From Pantoea sp. (GTDB lineage: Bacteria; Pseudomonadota; Gammaproteobacteria; Enterobacterales; Enterobacteriaceae): 64,000 bases of DNA. Shown here one piece after another: positions 8,347-18,100 of the stretch (the stretch's first letter is position 1; the number at the start of each line of letters is the position of its first letter). The stretch lies in assembly GCF_028283705.1 (NCBI RefSeq), contig NZ_JAPWKD010000015.1:372001-436000 (forward strand). The letters run 5' to 3'. Below the pieces are notes generated by a model that did no database searches, had not been told where the DNA came from, and worked only from the letters and a program-made list of their open reading frames with translations. A program made the translations under genes and the position numbers.

Positions 8347-9459
8347 ATGAAAAATGTTATGCGTCTGGCGTTACTCTCTGCCCTGGCTTTCAGTGGATCA
8401 CTGATGGCACAAACCTTCGTCTATGTGTCTGAGGCCAGTGATGGCAACATTGCCCGCTATGCCCTGAATGATAAAACCGGGGCGCTGACCTTACTGGGCC
8501 AGACATCGGCAGGCGGTAAAGTGATGCCGATGGCGCTCAGCCCTGATCATCACCGTTTATATGCTGCAATTCGCAGCCAGCCATTGCGGCTGGTGAGCTG
8601 GGCGATTGATGCGCACAGCGGTGACCTGACACAGGCGGCCGAGGTGGCAGCCGCGGCCAGTTATCCTTATATCAGCGTCGATGGTCGCGGGCGTTTCCTG
8701 TTAGGTGCCTCGTATGATGGTGATGTGGTTCATGTCTATCGCCTGGCGAGTAACGGTAAAGTGGAAGCACCTCCGGTTGCGGCGTATAAAACCGGCCATG
8801 TGGCGCATTCTGTGATCACCGATGCGACCGGGCACTCGGTCTATGTCGGCAATCTTGGCACTGACCGCGTGTTGCAACTCAATTTAACCCCGGACGGCAG
8901 CCTGACACCGATTGGTAAGGGTTATGTGGAGACTGCTGCGGATAACGGACCGCGCCATTCGGTGATGTCACCGGATAACCGTTATTTGTATAACGTGGGT
9001 GAGATGGGGGGCGTCATTACGCAATTTAAGCGCCAGCCAAATGGTGCGCTGGATAAGATCGCTGAATGGCCCAATGCAGTCGCGGCGCAGTATCAGTTGC
9101 AACATGGTCGTGAACGTCCGGCAGATTACAACGATCCGACACCACGTATTTGGGCAGCAGATATTCGCATTACGCCCAATGGTCGTTTTTTGTATGTGAC
9201 GGAACGCACCAGTAGCACGGTGACTGGATACCGCGTGAATAAAAATGACGGTAAATTAACGTTAATTGGCAGCTGGCAGGTGGAAAAACAGCCGCGCGGC
9301 ATAGCCATCTCGCCTGATGGTAAGTGGCTGATTGCCAGTGGAGAGAAAAGTAATGTGACGGGTAGCTATGCCATCAATTCACGCAGCGGGGTGCTGAAAC
9401 GCGCAGGTAGCGCCCCTGCCGGTGGTGATGCGAACTGGGTGACGGTGGTGACGTTTTGA
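8347..9459 (+). CDS. Exported lactonase-family (7-bladed beta-propeller) protein
   Basis: A 370-residue protein of the 6-phosphogluconolactonase-like beta-propeller family. The N-terminus (MKNVMRLALLSALAFSGSLMAQ) is a Sec signal peptide cleaved near Ala-21, so unlike cytoplasmic Pgl it acts in the periplasm. Repeating blade motifs of the type SPDxRxLY run through the protein (SPDHHRLYAA, SPDNRYLYNV, TPNGRFLYVT, SPDGKWL). The frame is open upstream to 8260, but the ATG at 8347 is preceded by GGAG and starts the signal peptide. The substrate may be a sugar lactone; other propellers of this family are not lactonases, so the activity is uncertain. Confidence 0.8.
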   Translation: MKNVMRLALLSALAFSGSLMAQTFVYVSEASDGNIARYALNDKTGALTLLGQTSAGGKVMPMALSPDHHRLYAAIRSQPLRLVSWAIDAHSGDLTQAAEVAAAASYPYISVDGRGRFLLGASYDGDVVHVYRLASNGKVEAPPVAAYKTGHVAHSVITDATGHSVYVGNLGTDRVLQLNLTPDGSLTPIGKGYVETAADNGPRHSVMSPDNRYLYNVGEMGGVITQFKRQPNGALDKIAEWPNAVAAQYQLQHGRERPADYNDPTPRIWAADIRITPNGRFLYVTERTSSTVTGYRVNKNDGKLTLIGSWQVEKQPRGIAISPDGKWLIASGEKSNVTGSYAINSRSGVLKRAGSAPAGGDANWVTVVTF

Positions 9460-9482
9460 TGATGTCATTTTGATAACATAAT

Positions 9483-9510
9483 GTCGCGGCGCAATAAATC
9501 GTGCCGCGAC
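9483..9510. repeat. REP-like palindrome
   Basis: GTCGCGGC and GCCGCGAC form an 8-bp stem around an AATAAATC-containing centre. It is one copy of the family of imperfect palindromes recurring in gaps throughout the window. It separates the convergent lactonase and 1840-residue ORF and may aid termination on both strands. Confidence 0.6.
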
Positions 9511-9524
9511 GAATTACCCGTGTT

Positions 9525-12500
9525 TTAACCTGAGTCGGCTGAATCTTTTTTCGAAGTTGAAGCACCCGCATTCACCTCATCCAACAGTGCAGTACCTGCC
9601 TGCAATACAATCGATTTTAATAAATCAAATTTAATGAGCGCATCTTTATCGATTTTCTGATTCGGTTCCAGATATTCATGTGCGACCTCAGCTACCCGAT
9701 GCCAGAGGCTGACCATAAAATCAGCATTTTGCTTCAGGAAATAAAGCAGGAATTTATGATTGTTATAGGCAATGTCCATTAGTGAGCGTAATTCAATACG
9801 TTTTTTTGTCGCTTCATCACTAAACCGATTGTGATAGCGATGAGAATTCCCCCCTAAATATTGACTGACAAATTTCCAGATTTTATCTCTGTGGATAAAA
9901 TCCTGAGTGTGTCTCGCTAATTGGTCGCAGAAACGTTCAAGAAATTCAGAGTCACGCATCAGGTAATCAACCAGATGGTTTCTGTCCGATAAAAGTTCTT
10001 TGCCATATTGTTCGATTCCACGGAAAGTAAATTTTTTTATTGTATTGTAGGTTTCAATATACACTTCAGGGGGCGTGTAAGCAAAGTCTAAACCATTATT
10101 AATATGATCGGATTCATGTATGGCGATCTGTTTAAATATATCATCGTTGGGTATTTTTTGGGTGTAAATAAATTTATGTTTATCATCGGTAGTCGTAAAA
10201 GCCATGTCTCCGGGACTAAAAAGTAATTTTTCGGCATCATCTTTAAAACAACCGCCAACCAGTTGGCCATCTTTAGCATATCTCTCCTCAAAAATCCGGA
10301 ACCGATCGGGGGTGACTGCCAGGATGTTATTCTGTAATCTTCGGAAATCGGTAGTGAATGAGCGCACTTCATCATCAGTAAATGTTTTTCCTGTAAACTC
10401 CGAAAGGATATTACTCATTAGCCCCGGGTGTAGTTTGTTATTGAAAAGGTCGCTAATCATCCGGGCCTGAGAATGGAGTTCATTTATATTGACTTTGAGT
10501 TGTTTAAGAAATTCAGGATATTTTGTTTCCATGTCATATTTACTTTTTGTTTTTAGTGTGTATTTTGGATCATCCTGAACATCCGGCGGGGATATTTTGT
10601 CGAGAATCTTATTTATCCATCGATTAGCCTTGATTTCACGCTCGGGAAACTGTTTGTAATAGACGGCAACTTTATCTTTAAACTCCCGGTTACGATAATT
10701 GAAAACTTTTGTTTTCTGGTCCAGTTTTTCGAATGCCTTTATGAAATTATCCGCCTTCGGGTAAAAAATGTCTTCATTCGGATATGTGCTGTGGAATAGT
10801 GCAATTGCCCGTGAAAATCTTTTAAATCCTGAATTAATTGTTGCAGGTATTTCCCATCTTGCAAACTTCTCTATAAATTCACTGGCTGCAGGATATTTCC
10901 CTCGTATAAAATCAACTGGCAGGATCATTCCCAGTTCTTTCATCATATTTCGGCATGCTATTTCAGCAAAGTGGGGCGGGTCTGGAAGCCGACTACCTTC
11001 CTTAATTAAATTCTGCATCGCTGCTTTGCGCTGATAGTCCTCATAGGGATTTAATGCCATGTAACCATATGTCAGTGGACTAATCATATCGGTATAGAAC
11101 GGGGCTTTTGTGGAGGCATTACGCTTCACCCGAATCGATGCACTGCTACCGTTAATGGGATCACCATGCCAGGAGATAAAGATGTCATTAAACTCACACA
11201 GTTGTTGAAATTGAATGCGTTTTTTTTCATCTTTCCATTCGATGATTATCATGTCACCATCGTCTCTCTTAACCCAAAGGCGCACCGGTTTCCATCCAGG
11301 ATAGGTGATTAAATTATTGAAAAAGGCATCAGAGATATTTGCGTTGTTAAAATTAATCTCTGAGAATTCTTTTTTAAAAAACACTTTTCCATATTTATCG
11401 GAAGTACGCATATCCTGTTCCATTCGTTCGGTCTTTAATGCATCAAGCGTACCGCTTGCGATATGAGATAAGAATTCAGAAACGTTTATGACTAATTCCT
11501 GATTATGCGGTTCAGAGCGAACCACTTCATAGTTGGCAGGGAGAAGGAATAAATTTTTCTGATCAAGCCGATAGTTTTTTATACCCTGGGGGGCGTTAGT
11601 TCTGCAATAAATCTGGTCTGTGACGATGTTCCAGCGAACATCAAGAATTTTCATCTGAGCAGGAAGCTGTAGGATATTAAGAGAACTGTTATGTAACATC
11701 CAGCCTAAATCGGTATTAAATAGTGTCGAATTTGCCAGATAATTCCTTACCTGACTATCCTCAAGATACATTTGTTCCTTCACATGCGATGCATCAGTTG
11801 GGTTCAGGCTTACCTGTGAGGAAGCGTGTTTGGTTTCCTTTCTGATATTTTCAGTGATCTTTCCGACAACAGAACGCGCAACCGTGGCGGAAAACTTTAC
11901 CAGTTTGCTGCCTTCCCCTTCAGGGGTTGCATCATAAAGGCATATTGCCGCATCCTCAAGGGTCAGCAAAACCTTCTTTAGGGTGTCTGGTCCGGCAGTA
12001 ATATCATTCAGTGCCTGTTTGCACGATTCAACCGGAATGAACTGCGTGGCTAAGTTTTCGGAAAAATCAACCACAACATCCCAGGTTCCCGGTGATGATG
12101 TTGTGACCGTGGTGATTTCAGGGAAACGTATATTAATAATACTTTGACTTAAGCGTTGCATATATATCTGCCAGTTTTCCCTTTCATTAGCGGCAGGAAC
12201 GGATTTTTTGTCGCTGACAAAAAACGTGGTTTGCGCCAATTGATTGACACCCTGGGCAGATAAACGTGCCACAAAAGCGGTTTTACCCTGCTGATTAAGC
12301 CAGTTAGCGTAATGATCTCTGGTGTGGAAATGTGCGGAATCATCATAGGCTAAGGGTGCAGAAAAATTATTTAGCACCGGGATTTCAGAAATGAAATAGC
12401 AACGCCTGATACGCTCGAAGTCTGCTGTCACAATAAAACCAATAAAATGGCGGTTTTTAACGGGATCTAATGCATTCTCTGACGTGACGAAATAAACTTC

Positions 12501-15047
12501 CAGTCCCTGCGGCTCCTGCGAAGCAAACAGAAAAAAATCCTGGTCGACCGCAGGAATCTGTTCAAAAGCCAGGCGGCAGAGTTGTTTTTCCACATCAGCT
12601 AAAGCCTGATAATCGCTTTTAAGATGAGTGATCTGCTCTCTGTATTGTTGCAGATCGTGGTAAATTTTATGATTGAGATACAAAGCATGTACCAGCAACC
12701 GGCCTTCCACTTCGAGATGATTGAGATAATCACTCAGCCTGTAAGTGCTTTTTTTAAGCAGGTCATCATAGCGGGAAAACTTTCTTAATAAATAATCATC
12801 TGAGAAACGGAGCAGAGATTGCATTCCAAACTTTTTTAACTTATCTCCAGTAAGTAGATTCAGTTTGTTGTCATTGGCAATGATGCCCGCAGCAACGGTT
12901 AAAAGTACGCCATTGGTAGAAAGCACGGCTTCGTCACTGACATCGTCTTTGTTTATCAGACGGAAGCAGGGAAGATGATTTTTAATGAATTCCAGGTGGA
13001 GAAACTGCATTTTTTCAATGATCGCCTCACTTTCCAGAAAAGCGGGTAGTGCTTCATCAGCATTTATCACGGAGGCCAGCAGGTTGTTTTTAAATCCATT
13101 TTGCAGTTCAATGACCAGATTTTCCAGCGCTGAAAATTTAGTGCTGACGGGTTTTACCATCGCCAAAATAGTATTAAAGGTTGCGGACAGTAATTTCCCC
13201 GGATCGGGTATCAGACGGTCGATCTCATAGAGCAGGATATCGGTCAGATGATGTTTTCCCTCCGGAGTCTGTACCCAGGCATTCAGTAATTCTTTATTAT
13301 TCGCAAAGGGTGAGCGCTCAAACAGTGACGTGACAAATTTGAGTGCCTCTGACTCGTCATATGCACAGTCCTGGTTATTATTTATCACTAATTTTCTGAT
13401 GATGATGGCGATTTTTTCCAGCGGAGTAAGTTGCGACGTGACGGATTCAGGCAGGGTAAGCAAATAAACATGAAGTTTGTCTTCAATCTGAGTCGCTGGA
13501 ATTTGGCTGAGCCACTGCTGTGCCTGTACCAGCATGTCATCAAGATCGCGGGCAATAAGGGGGGGGCGTTTTATTCTGCACGACCCCTGCGGTTTCGCTG
13601 TTTCAGACGGACCAAATAAGTGCGTCAGACTATCCTGAGTGACCGCAGGCAGCGGTGTAGTGCTACCAGGTAGGGCAGCGGTTGTAGGGGGATTTCTGGG
13701 GAAGGTAAAGGGATATAACATTAACACCCTTTTATGACGATCAAACAGGTTGAGCGCATAGTCAACCTGCTCAGCAGACAGCATTGGCGTTGACGATAAA
13801 GCCTGCGCCGCGGTCGTTTCGCCGTAGTCGTAAAATGGCCATTCATCAAAACCGGCCATGGGTCCAAATGGATCGAGGTCATTTTCATCAATCACCTCAG
13901 GCTGAATATCCTGTGCTCCAGCGACGGGCAGGAGATTCCAGCCTGAGAGCGGCGCAGCCAATGTTTTCCGTGCGGGGTTGGCAGCAGGGCAGATACCGCT
14001 GTTAATTGACTCGCTCACCCCATCGATTTGTAGTGGGAGACGGTAAAGTGCAGAAGAATATCCTGTCGTGGCGGTATTCAACTCCCGGCCGATCTCAAGA
14101 TCTAATCCATTGTTATTACTAATACAAACCTGTGTTGCCAGATTGCCTTCAATACCTACACCCGCGATTTCAATCTCTGAGGTCTGGTTATCAAACCTGT
14201 TCACCCTATCCGAGGGACATTTGGGAATACGCAGGCAAACCGACTGTCCCTGCCTTAGCAGCAGCGGTGGCAGGGAAATGTCGGCAGGCAGGTTGATGAT
14301 GGATTTGAACCATAATTCTGCGGCGGGTGATGTGTCCCCAATGATAACTGAACTGGCATTCAACATCTGCCCGGGTGCCGTTGTCGCAGAGGACGCACCG
14401 AGGGTGGGCAGCGTAGTATCCAGATAAACGCTGACATAAGGTGCCAGCGCATTGATCAGCGGGAGCATCAGCGTTGAACGGGGGTGCCAGAATGCCATCT
14501 TTTCCAGGCAGTCTTTGAGTTTCTGCTCAAACTTGCGGTAAAGGTGACGATCTTCTTCTGTCAGGCTATTCAGCCATTCTTCTCGCTCCGCAACATGTTC
14601 TTCGACACGTTGCAATGCCACGCTGGCACCTTCAGCCGTTGAGGCGGAAAGCATCAGTTGGTTTAGCGCATACAACTCCTCATTCAACCCAGCGTTGTCC
14701 GATGTGGTCAGCAGCAGCCTGGGTAGCTCACTGTGTGCCTGATCGAGTGCCCGCTGCTGTAGCTGGCAGAACGACCAATGCAGCAGCAGTTGTGCAGCGG
14801 CCAGTACCGGCCTTTCCATTCCGTAAGAACTGGAGCGGATCAGTGAAGCGAAATAGCTATTGAGATTGCTCAGACTCTGCCTCACCACTTCAGGCGCTGA
14901 GCGTGGCAACCGGTGATTACTGGAGAGTCGTGTCAGGCTGTTGCTCAGGGTCCGGCATATTCTGCCGAATGAAAATGCCGTTCTGCTGGTGGGTTGTAAC
15001 GCTGCATGTCCTGCGGTTGGTGAGAAAATATGAGCTGCATCCGTCAA
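9525..15047 (-). CDS. Unrecognised 1840-residue protein with HExxH-type motif
   Basis: I do not recognise this protein. It begins with TTG at 15047, preceded by a GGGAGG site; the next in-frame Met is about 75 residues in. The first 60 residues are rich in Ser, Thr and Arg. No clear signal peptide or transmembrane segment is visible. A helical, probably coiled-coil region (about residues 760-820) lies in the middle. Near the C-terminus is HESDH (His-1644, Glu-1645, His-1648), with Glu-1661 and Glu-1665 downstream, the pattern of a zinc metallopeptidase active site. Much of the gene is visibly more AT-rich than its neighbours, suggesting horizontal acquisition. A secreted effector or toxin is a plausible but unproven role. 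Confidence 0.75.
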   Translation of the reverse strand: MTDAAHIFSPTAGHAALQPTSRTAFSFGRICRTLSNSLTRLSSNHRLPRSAPEVVRQSLSNLNSYFASLIRSSSYGMERPVLAAAQLLLHWSFCQLQQRALDQAHSELPRLLLTTSDNAGLNEELYALNQLMLSASTAEGASVALQRVEEHVAEREEWLNSLTEEDRHLYRKFEQKLKDCLEKMAFWHPRSTLMLPLINALAPYVSVYLDTTLPTLGASSATTAPGQMLNASSVIIGDTSPAAELWFKSIINLPADISLPPLLLRQGQSVCLRIPKCPSDRVNRFDNQTSEIEIAGVGIEGNLATQVCISNNNGLDLEIGRELNTATTGYSSALYRLPLQIDGVSESINSGICPAANPARKTLAAPLSGWNLLPVAGAQDIQPEVIDENDLDPFGPMAGFDEWPFYDYGETTAAQALSSTPMLSAEQVDYALNLFDRHKRVLMLYPFTFPRNPPTTAALPGSTTPLPAVTQDSLTHLFGPSETAKPQGSCRIKRPPLIARDLDDMLVQAQQWLSQIPATQIEDKLHVYLLTLPESVTSQLTPLEKIAIIIRKLVINNNQDCAYDESEALKFVTSLFERSPFANNKELLNAWVQTPEGKHHLTDILLYEIDRLIPDPGKLLSATFNTILAMVKPVSTKFSALENLVIELQNGFKNNLLASVINADEALPAFLESEAIIEKMQFLHLEFIKNHLPCFRLINKDDVSDEAVLSTNGVLLTVAAGIIANDNKLNLLTGDKLKKFGMQSLLRFSDDYLLRKFSRYDDLLKKSTYRLSDYLNHLEVEGRLLVHALYLNHKIYHDLQQYREQITHLKSDYQALADVEKQLCRLAFEQIPAVDQDFFLFASQEPQGLEVYFVTSENALDPVKNRHFIGFIVTADFERIRRCYFISEIPVLNNFSAPLAYDDSAHFHTRDHYANWLNQQGKTAFVARLSAQGVNQLAQTTFFVSDKKSVPAANERENWQIYMQRLSQSIINIRFPEITTVTTSSPGTWDVVVDFSENLATQFIPVESCKQALNDITAGPDTLKKVLLTLEDAAICLYDATPEGEGSKLVKFSATVARSVVGKITENIRKETKHASSQVSLNPTDASHVKEQMYLEDSQVRNYLANSTLFNTDLGWMLHNSSLNILQLPAQMKILDVRWNIVTDQIYCRTNAPQGIKNYRLDQKNLFLLPANYEVVRSEPHNQELVINVSEFLSHIASGTLDALKTERMEQDMRTSDKYGKVFFKKEFSEINFNNANISDAFFNNLITYPGWKPVRLWVKRDDGDMIIIEWKDEKKRIQFQQLCEFNDIFISWHGDPINGSSASIRVKRNASTKAPFYTDMISPLTYGYMALNPYEDYQRKAAMQNLIKEGSRLPDPPHFAEIACRNMMKELGMILPVDFIRGKYPAASEFIEKFARWEIPATINSGFKRFSRAIALFHSTYPNEDIFYPKADNFIKAFEKLDQKTKVFNYRNREFKDKVAVYYKQFPEREIKANRWINKILDKISPPDVQDDPKYTLKTKSKYDMETKYPEFLKQLKVNINELHSQARMISDLFNNKLHPGLMSNILSEFTGKTFTDDEVRSFTTDFRRLQNNILAVTPDRFRIFEERYAKDGQLVGGCFKDDAEKLLFSPGDMAFTTTDDKHKFIYTQKIPNDDIFKQIAIHESDHINNGLDFAYTPPEVYIETYNTIKKFTFRGIEQYGKELLSDRNHLVDYLMRDSEFLERFCDQLARHTQDFIHRDKIWKFVSQYLGGNSHRYHNRFSDEATKKRIELRSLMDIAYNNHKFLLYFLKQNADFMVSLWHRVAEVAHEYLEPNQKIDKDALIKFDLLKSIVLQAGTALLDEVNAGASTSKKDSADSG

Positions 15048-15197
15048 AAGAACCTCCCTGGATTGTGAATTATTGATAAGAGCATCAACAGGAGGCTAAA
15101 ACCTGGATACGACTTCCCGTTTTTACAAGGAAGCCAACATGATGAAATGATGAAAAATTTCTGAGTTTACCCCGTATGCGCCAGCCAGGAAGCCTGC

Positions 15198-18100
15198 TTA
15201 CCCATACCAGCTATATCCCCGTGGCACACGGGAAAATCCGATCTCTTTCAGAGCCGGGAGCAGCGGCGATTGCCCGGCGGGTGTCTCATCAATACGCTCC
15301 AGCGTAAAGCTGAGATGCTTCTCGCGTTTGAGAGCCACACCCAACGCCAGTATCGCGGCATGTAACTCTTCATGACCGGACCCGGTAGCAAAAGTCATCA
15401 ACTCTTTGCCACCTTGTGGCAGATAAAGCATCACCCGACCCTGCGCAATCACCACCAGCGCGCCATTGCGGCGCGTGGGACGATTACCGCTCAGACTCAA
15501 TGGCCACGGCAGTTGCACGCCAAAAGGGTTGGCCGGATCAAGTACTGCAAGAGCCACCGGACTGGAGCCGCTATGTGGGCTGCTGGCGAGCTGGCGCAGA
15601 CGGTCAATCGCCGTATGGTCAGCAAACTGCGCGGCTCCCATCCCGGCAACAAACCGCCCGCGTAATAACCGTCCGGCATCTTCCAGGCCACGCAGCAACG
15701 GTTGTAACGCTGGGAATCCGCCGGGCACCTGTTCTGCGATGGCGGCACCGCGACTGATGACGCCAAAGCGATCCAGCATATTTTCTGTCAGCGCCAGCGC
15801 GCGCTCGGTATCGGCAAGGGGCGGGCGCATAATTAGCGACCAGCGGCCCGCCATGCTGTTGAGGGTAGGGCCGGTGCTGATACGGGCAGCGGGCGCGCTA
15901 TAGCTAATGCGTCCGAGCCGGGGGCGACTGGGACGGGAACGCGGCGTGCTGCTCTGGCTGTTCAGGGTGCGCAGTGCTGACCAGGTGTCGGTGGTGAGAT
16001 AACCGCGCCAGGCCAGATCCCACATTGCTTCGTAAACCAGTGAGGAATCAGGCGTTTCATCCATCAGACGCGGTAACAGCTGGCGCACAAACCAGCCGCT
16101 GCCGTCCTGCAACAGCGTCAGGATCGATTGTTGTAGCGGTGTCAGTGCCACGGTTCTCCCCTCGTCTGGTGCAGGCAGCGTTTCAGCGGCGTAGTCATTT
16201 AAATGCAATGACACCAACCCCTCACTGGCCCCCTGAGCGCGTTGCCCGCTCCAAATCACTTCGCCGCTGGAGAGCAGTTCATCCAGCATTGCGGGCTGGT
16301 AATCACGTACCCGGACAGGAAAGATTTGTGATTCCCACAGCGCAGCGGGCAATGCGACGCCTGCCAATTGTTCGATCACCCGCAGCACGCCGTTGGTGCC
16401 ACTAAATGCGCCCTGGGCCTGACGGGCGGCGGCATCGCTCAATACGCCCTGACGCTCCAGCAACAGGGTGACATAGACCGCCTGGTTCACCGGTTTAGTG
16501 GCTTCGCGCGCCGCCTGCAACGAACGGATGCGCAGACGACGGAATACGGATTCCGCCACCCATTGCGGTTCATCGCTGTCGGCTGCGGCAAAGTCGCCTT
16601 TCAGCACCTTGTCCTGTTGGCGCAGCACCTCCAGCGCATCGTCGGCGACGGCACGCCCCAGCCCGAAATGCCGGGCCATTTGTGATGCCGTAAACAGTGC
16701 GTGAGTGCGGGCGAAGCGGTTGATCAGATCGTATAACGGACGTGCTACCGGCTGGAGTAGCACGGCGGGTAAGGTATCGGGCACGCTGATTCCCAATGCA
16801 TCGCGCAACCGCGCGGCATCCTCAGTCACTGTCCAGCGCGTGTCACCGGCCATATTGACCGGGAAAATCCGTTGTGCCTGCTGTAGCGCCGTTAAACCGG
16901 TATTCAGTGCCTCTTCACCGTTGTAGCGTATCGCCAGTTCCGCGGTTGAAAGGGGACCGAGTTCACGCAGCAAATCCACCAGTGCTTCGCGACTGCTGGC
17001 GTGATAATCAGGCAGCGTGCGTTGTAATTCCTGCTCCACGCGGGCGACCACCTCGGGAGCCAGCAGTTCGTGCATATCGACCTGGCCCAGCAGGTCACTT
17101 AACAGTTTGCTATCCAGCGCCAGCATGGAGGCGCGTTTCTCCGCCTGCGGGGCATCGCTGGCATACATAAACTCCGCTACGTAACCAAACAGCAGCGGGG
17201 CGGCAAACGGTGAGGGCGAATCGGTACTGACCTCCACCAGCTGAATCTCTCCCTGTTGCAGACGCAACATCAGATGATGCAAGGCGGGTAAGTCATAGAC
17301 ATCCTGTAAACATTCGCGAGCGGTTTCAATCAGGATGGGAAAATCTTCAAACTGGCGGGCAACTTCCAGTAACTGCCCGGCACGTAAACGTTGCTGCCAG
17401 AGTGGCGAACGTTTACCGGGATTGCGTCGTGGTAACAGCAGCGCACGCGCCGCACATTCGCGAAACCGGGCGGCAAACAGCGCCGACTGGCTGACGGATT
17501 GAGTCACCACCCGCTGTAGCTCATCAGGTGCAAACAGGAACATTTCAGCGCCGGGTACACGGCCTTCACTGTCCGGAAAACGCGCGACAATGCCATCATC
17601 GCTGGCGACCACGGCAGGATCGAGACCCATTATCCGGCTGATGCGTTCTGCCACTGCCAGTGCCCAGGGAGCATGCACGCGCTGGCCGTACGGCGAATGC
17701 AAAATCACGCGCCAGTCACCGGTTTCATCGCGGCAACGTTCAATCAGTAAGATGCGGTCAGTTGGCAAGGTGCCGGTTGCCTGGTGCTGTTCGGCAATCA
17801 GCGTCTGAATATTATGGCGCGCATATTCATCCAGGGTATCGCCCGGGGAAGCACCCTGATCAATGGCGCGCAGATAGCGCCCAATGGCCTCACCGAGTGC
17901 TGCAGAGCGGCCAACCCCCTCGCCATGCCAGAAGGGCAGACGCGCCGAACGTCCAGGAGCAGGTACCACCACTACCTGATCATGCGTAATTTGCTGAATG
18001 CGCCAGGAAGTGGCTCCGAGGGTGATGATGTCATTGACCCGCGATTCGTACACCATCTCCTCATCCAGTTCGCCCACGCGTCGCGCGCCCGCCTGTTCTT

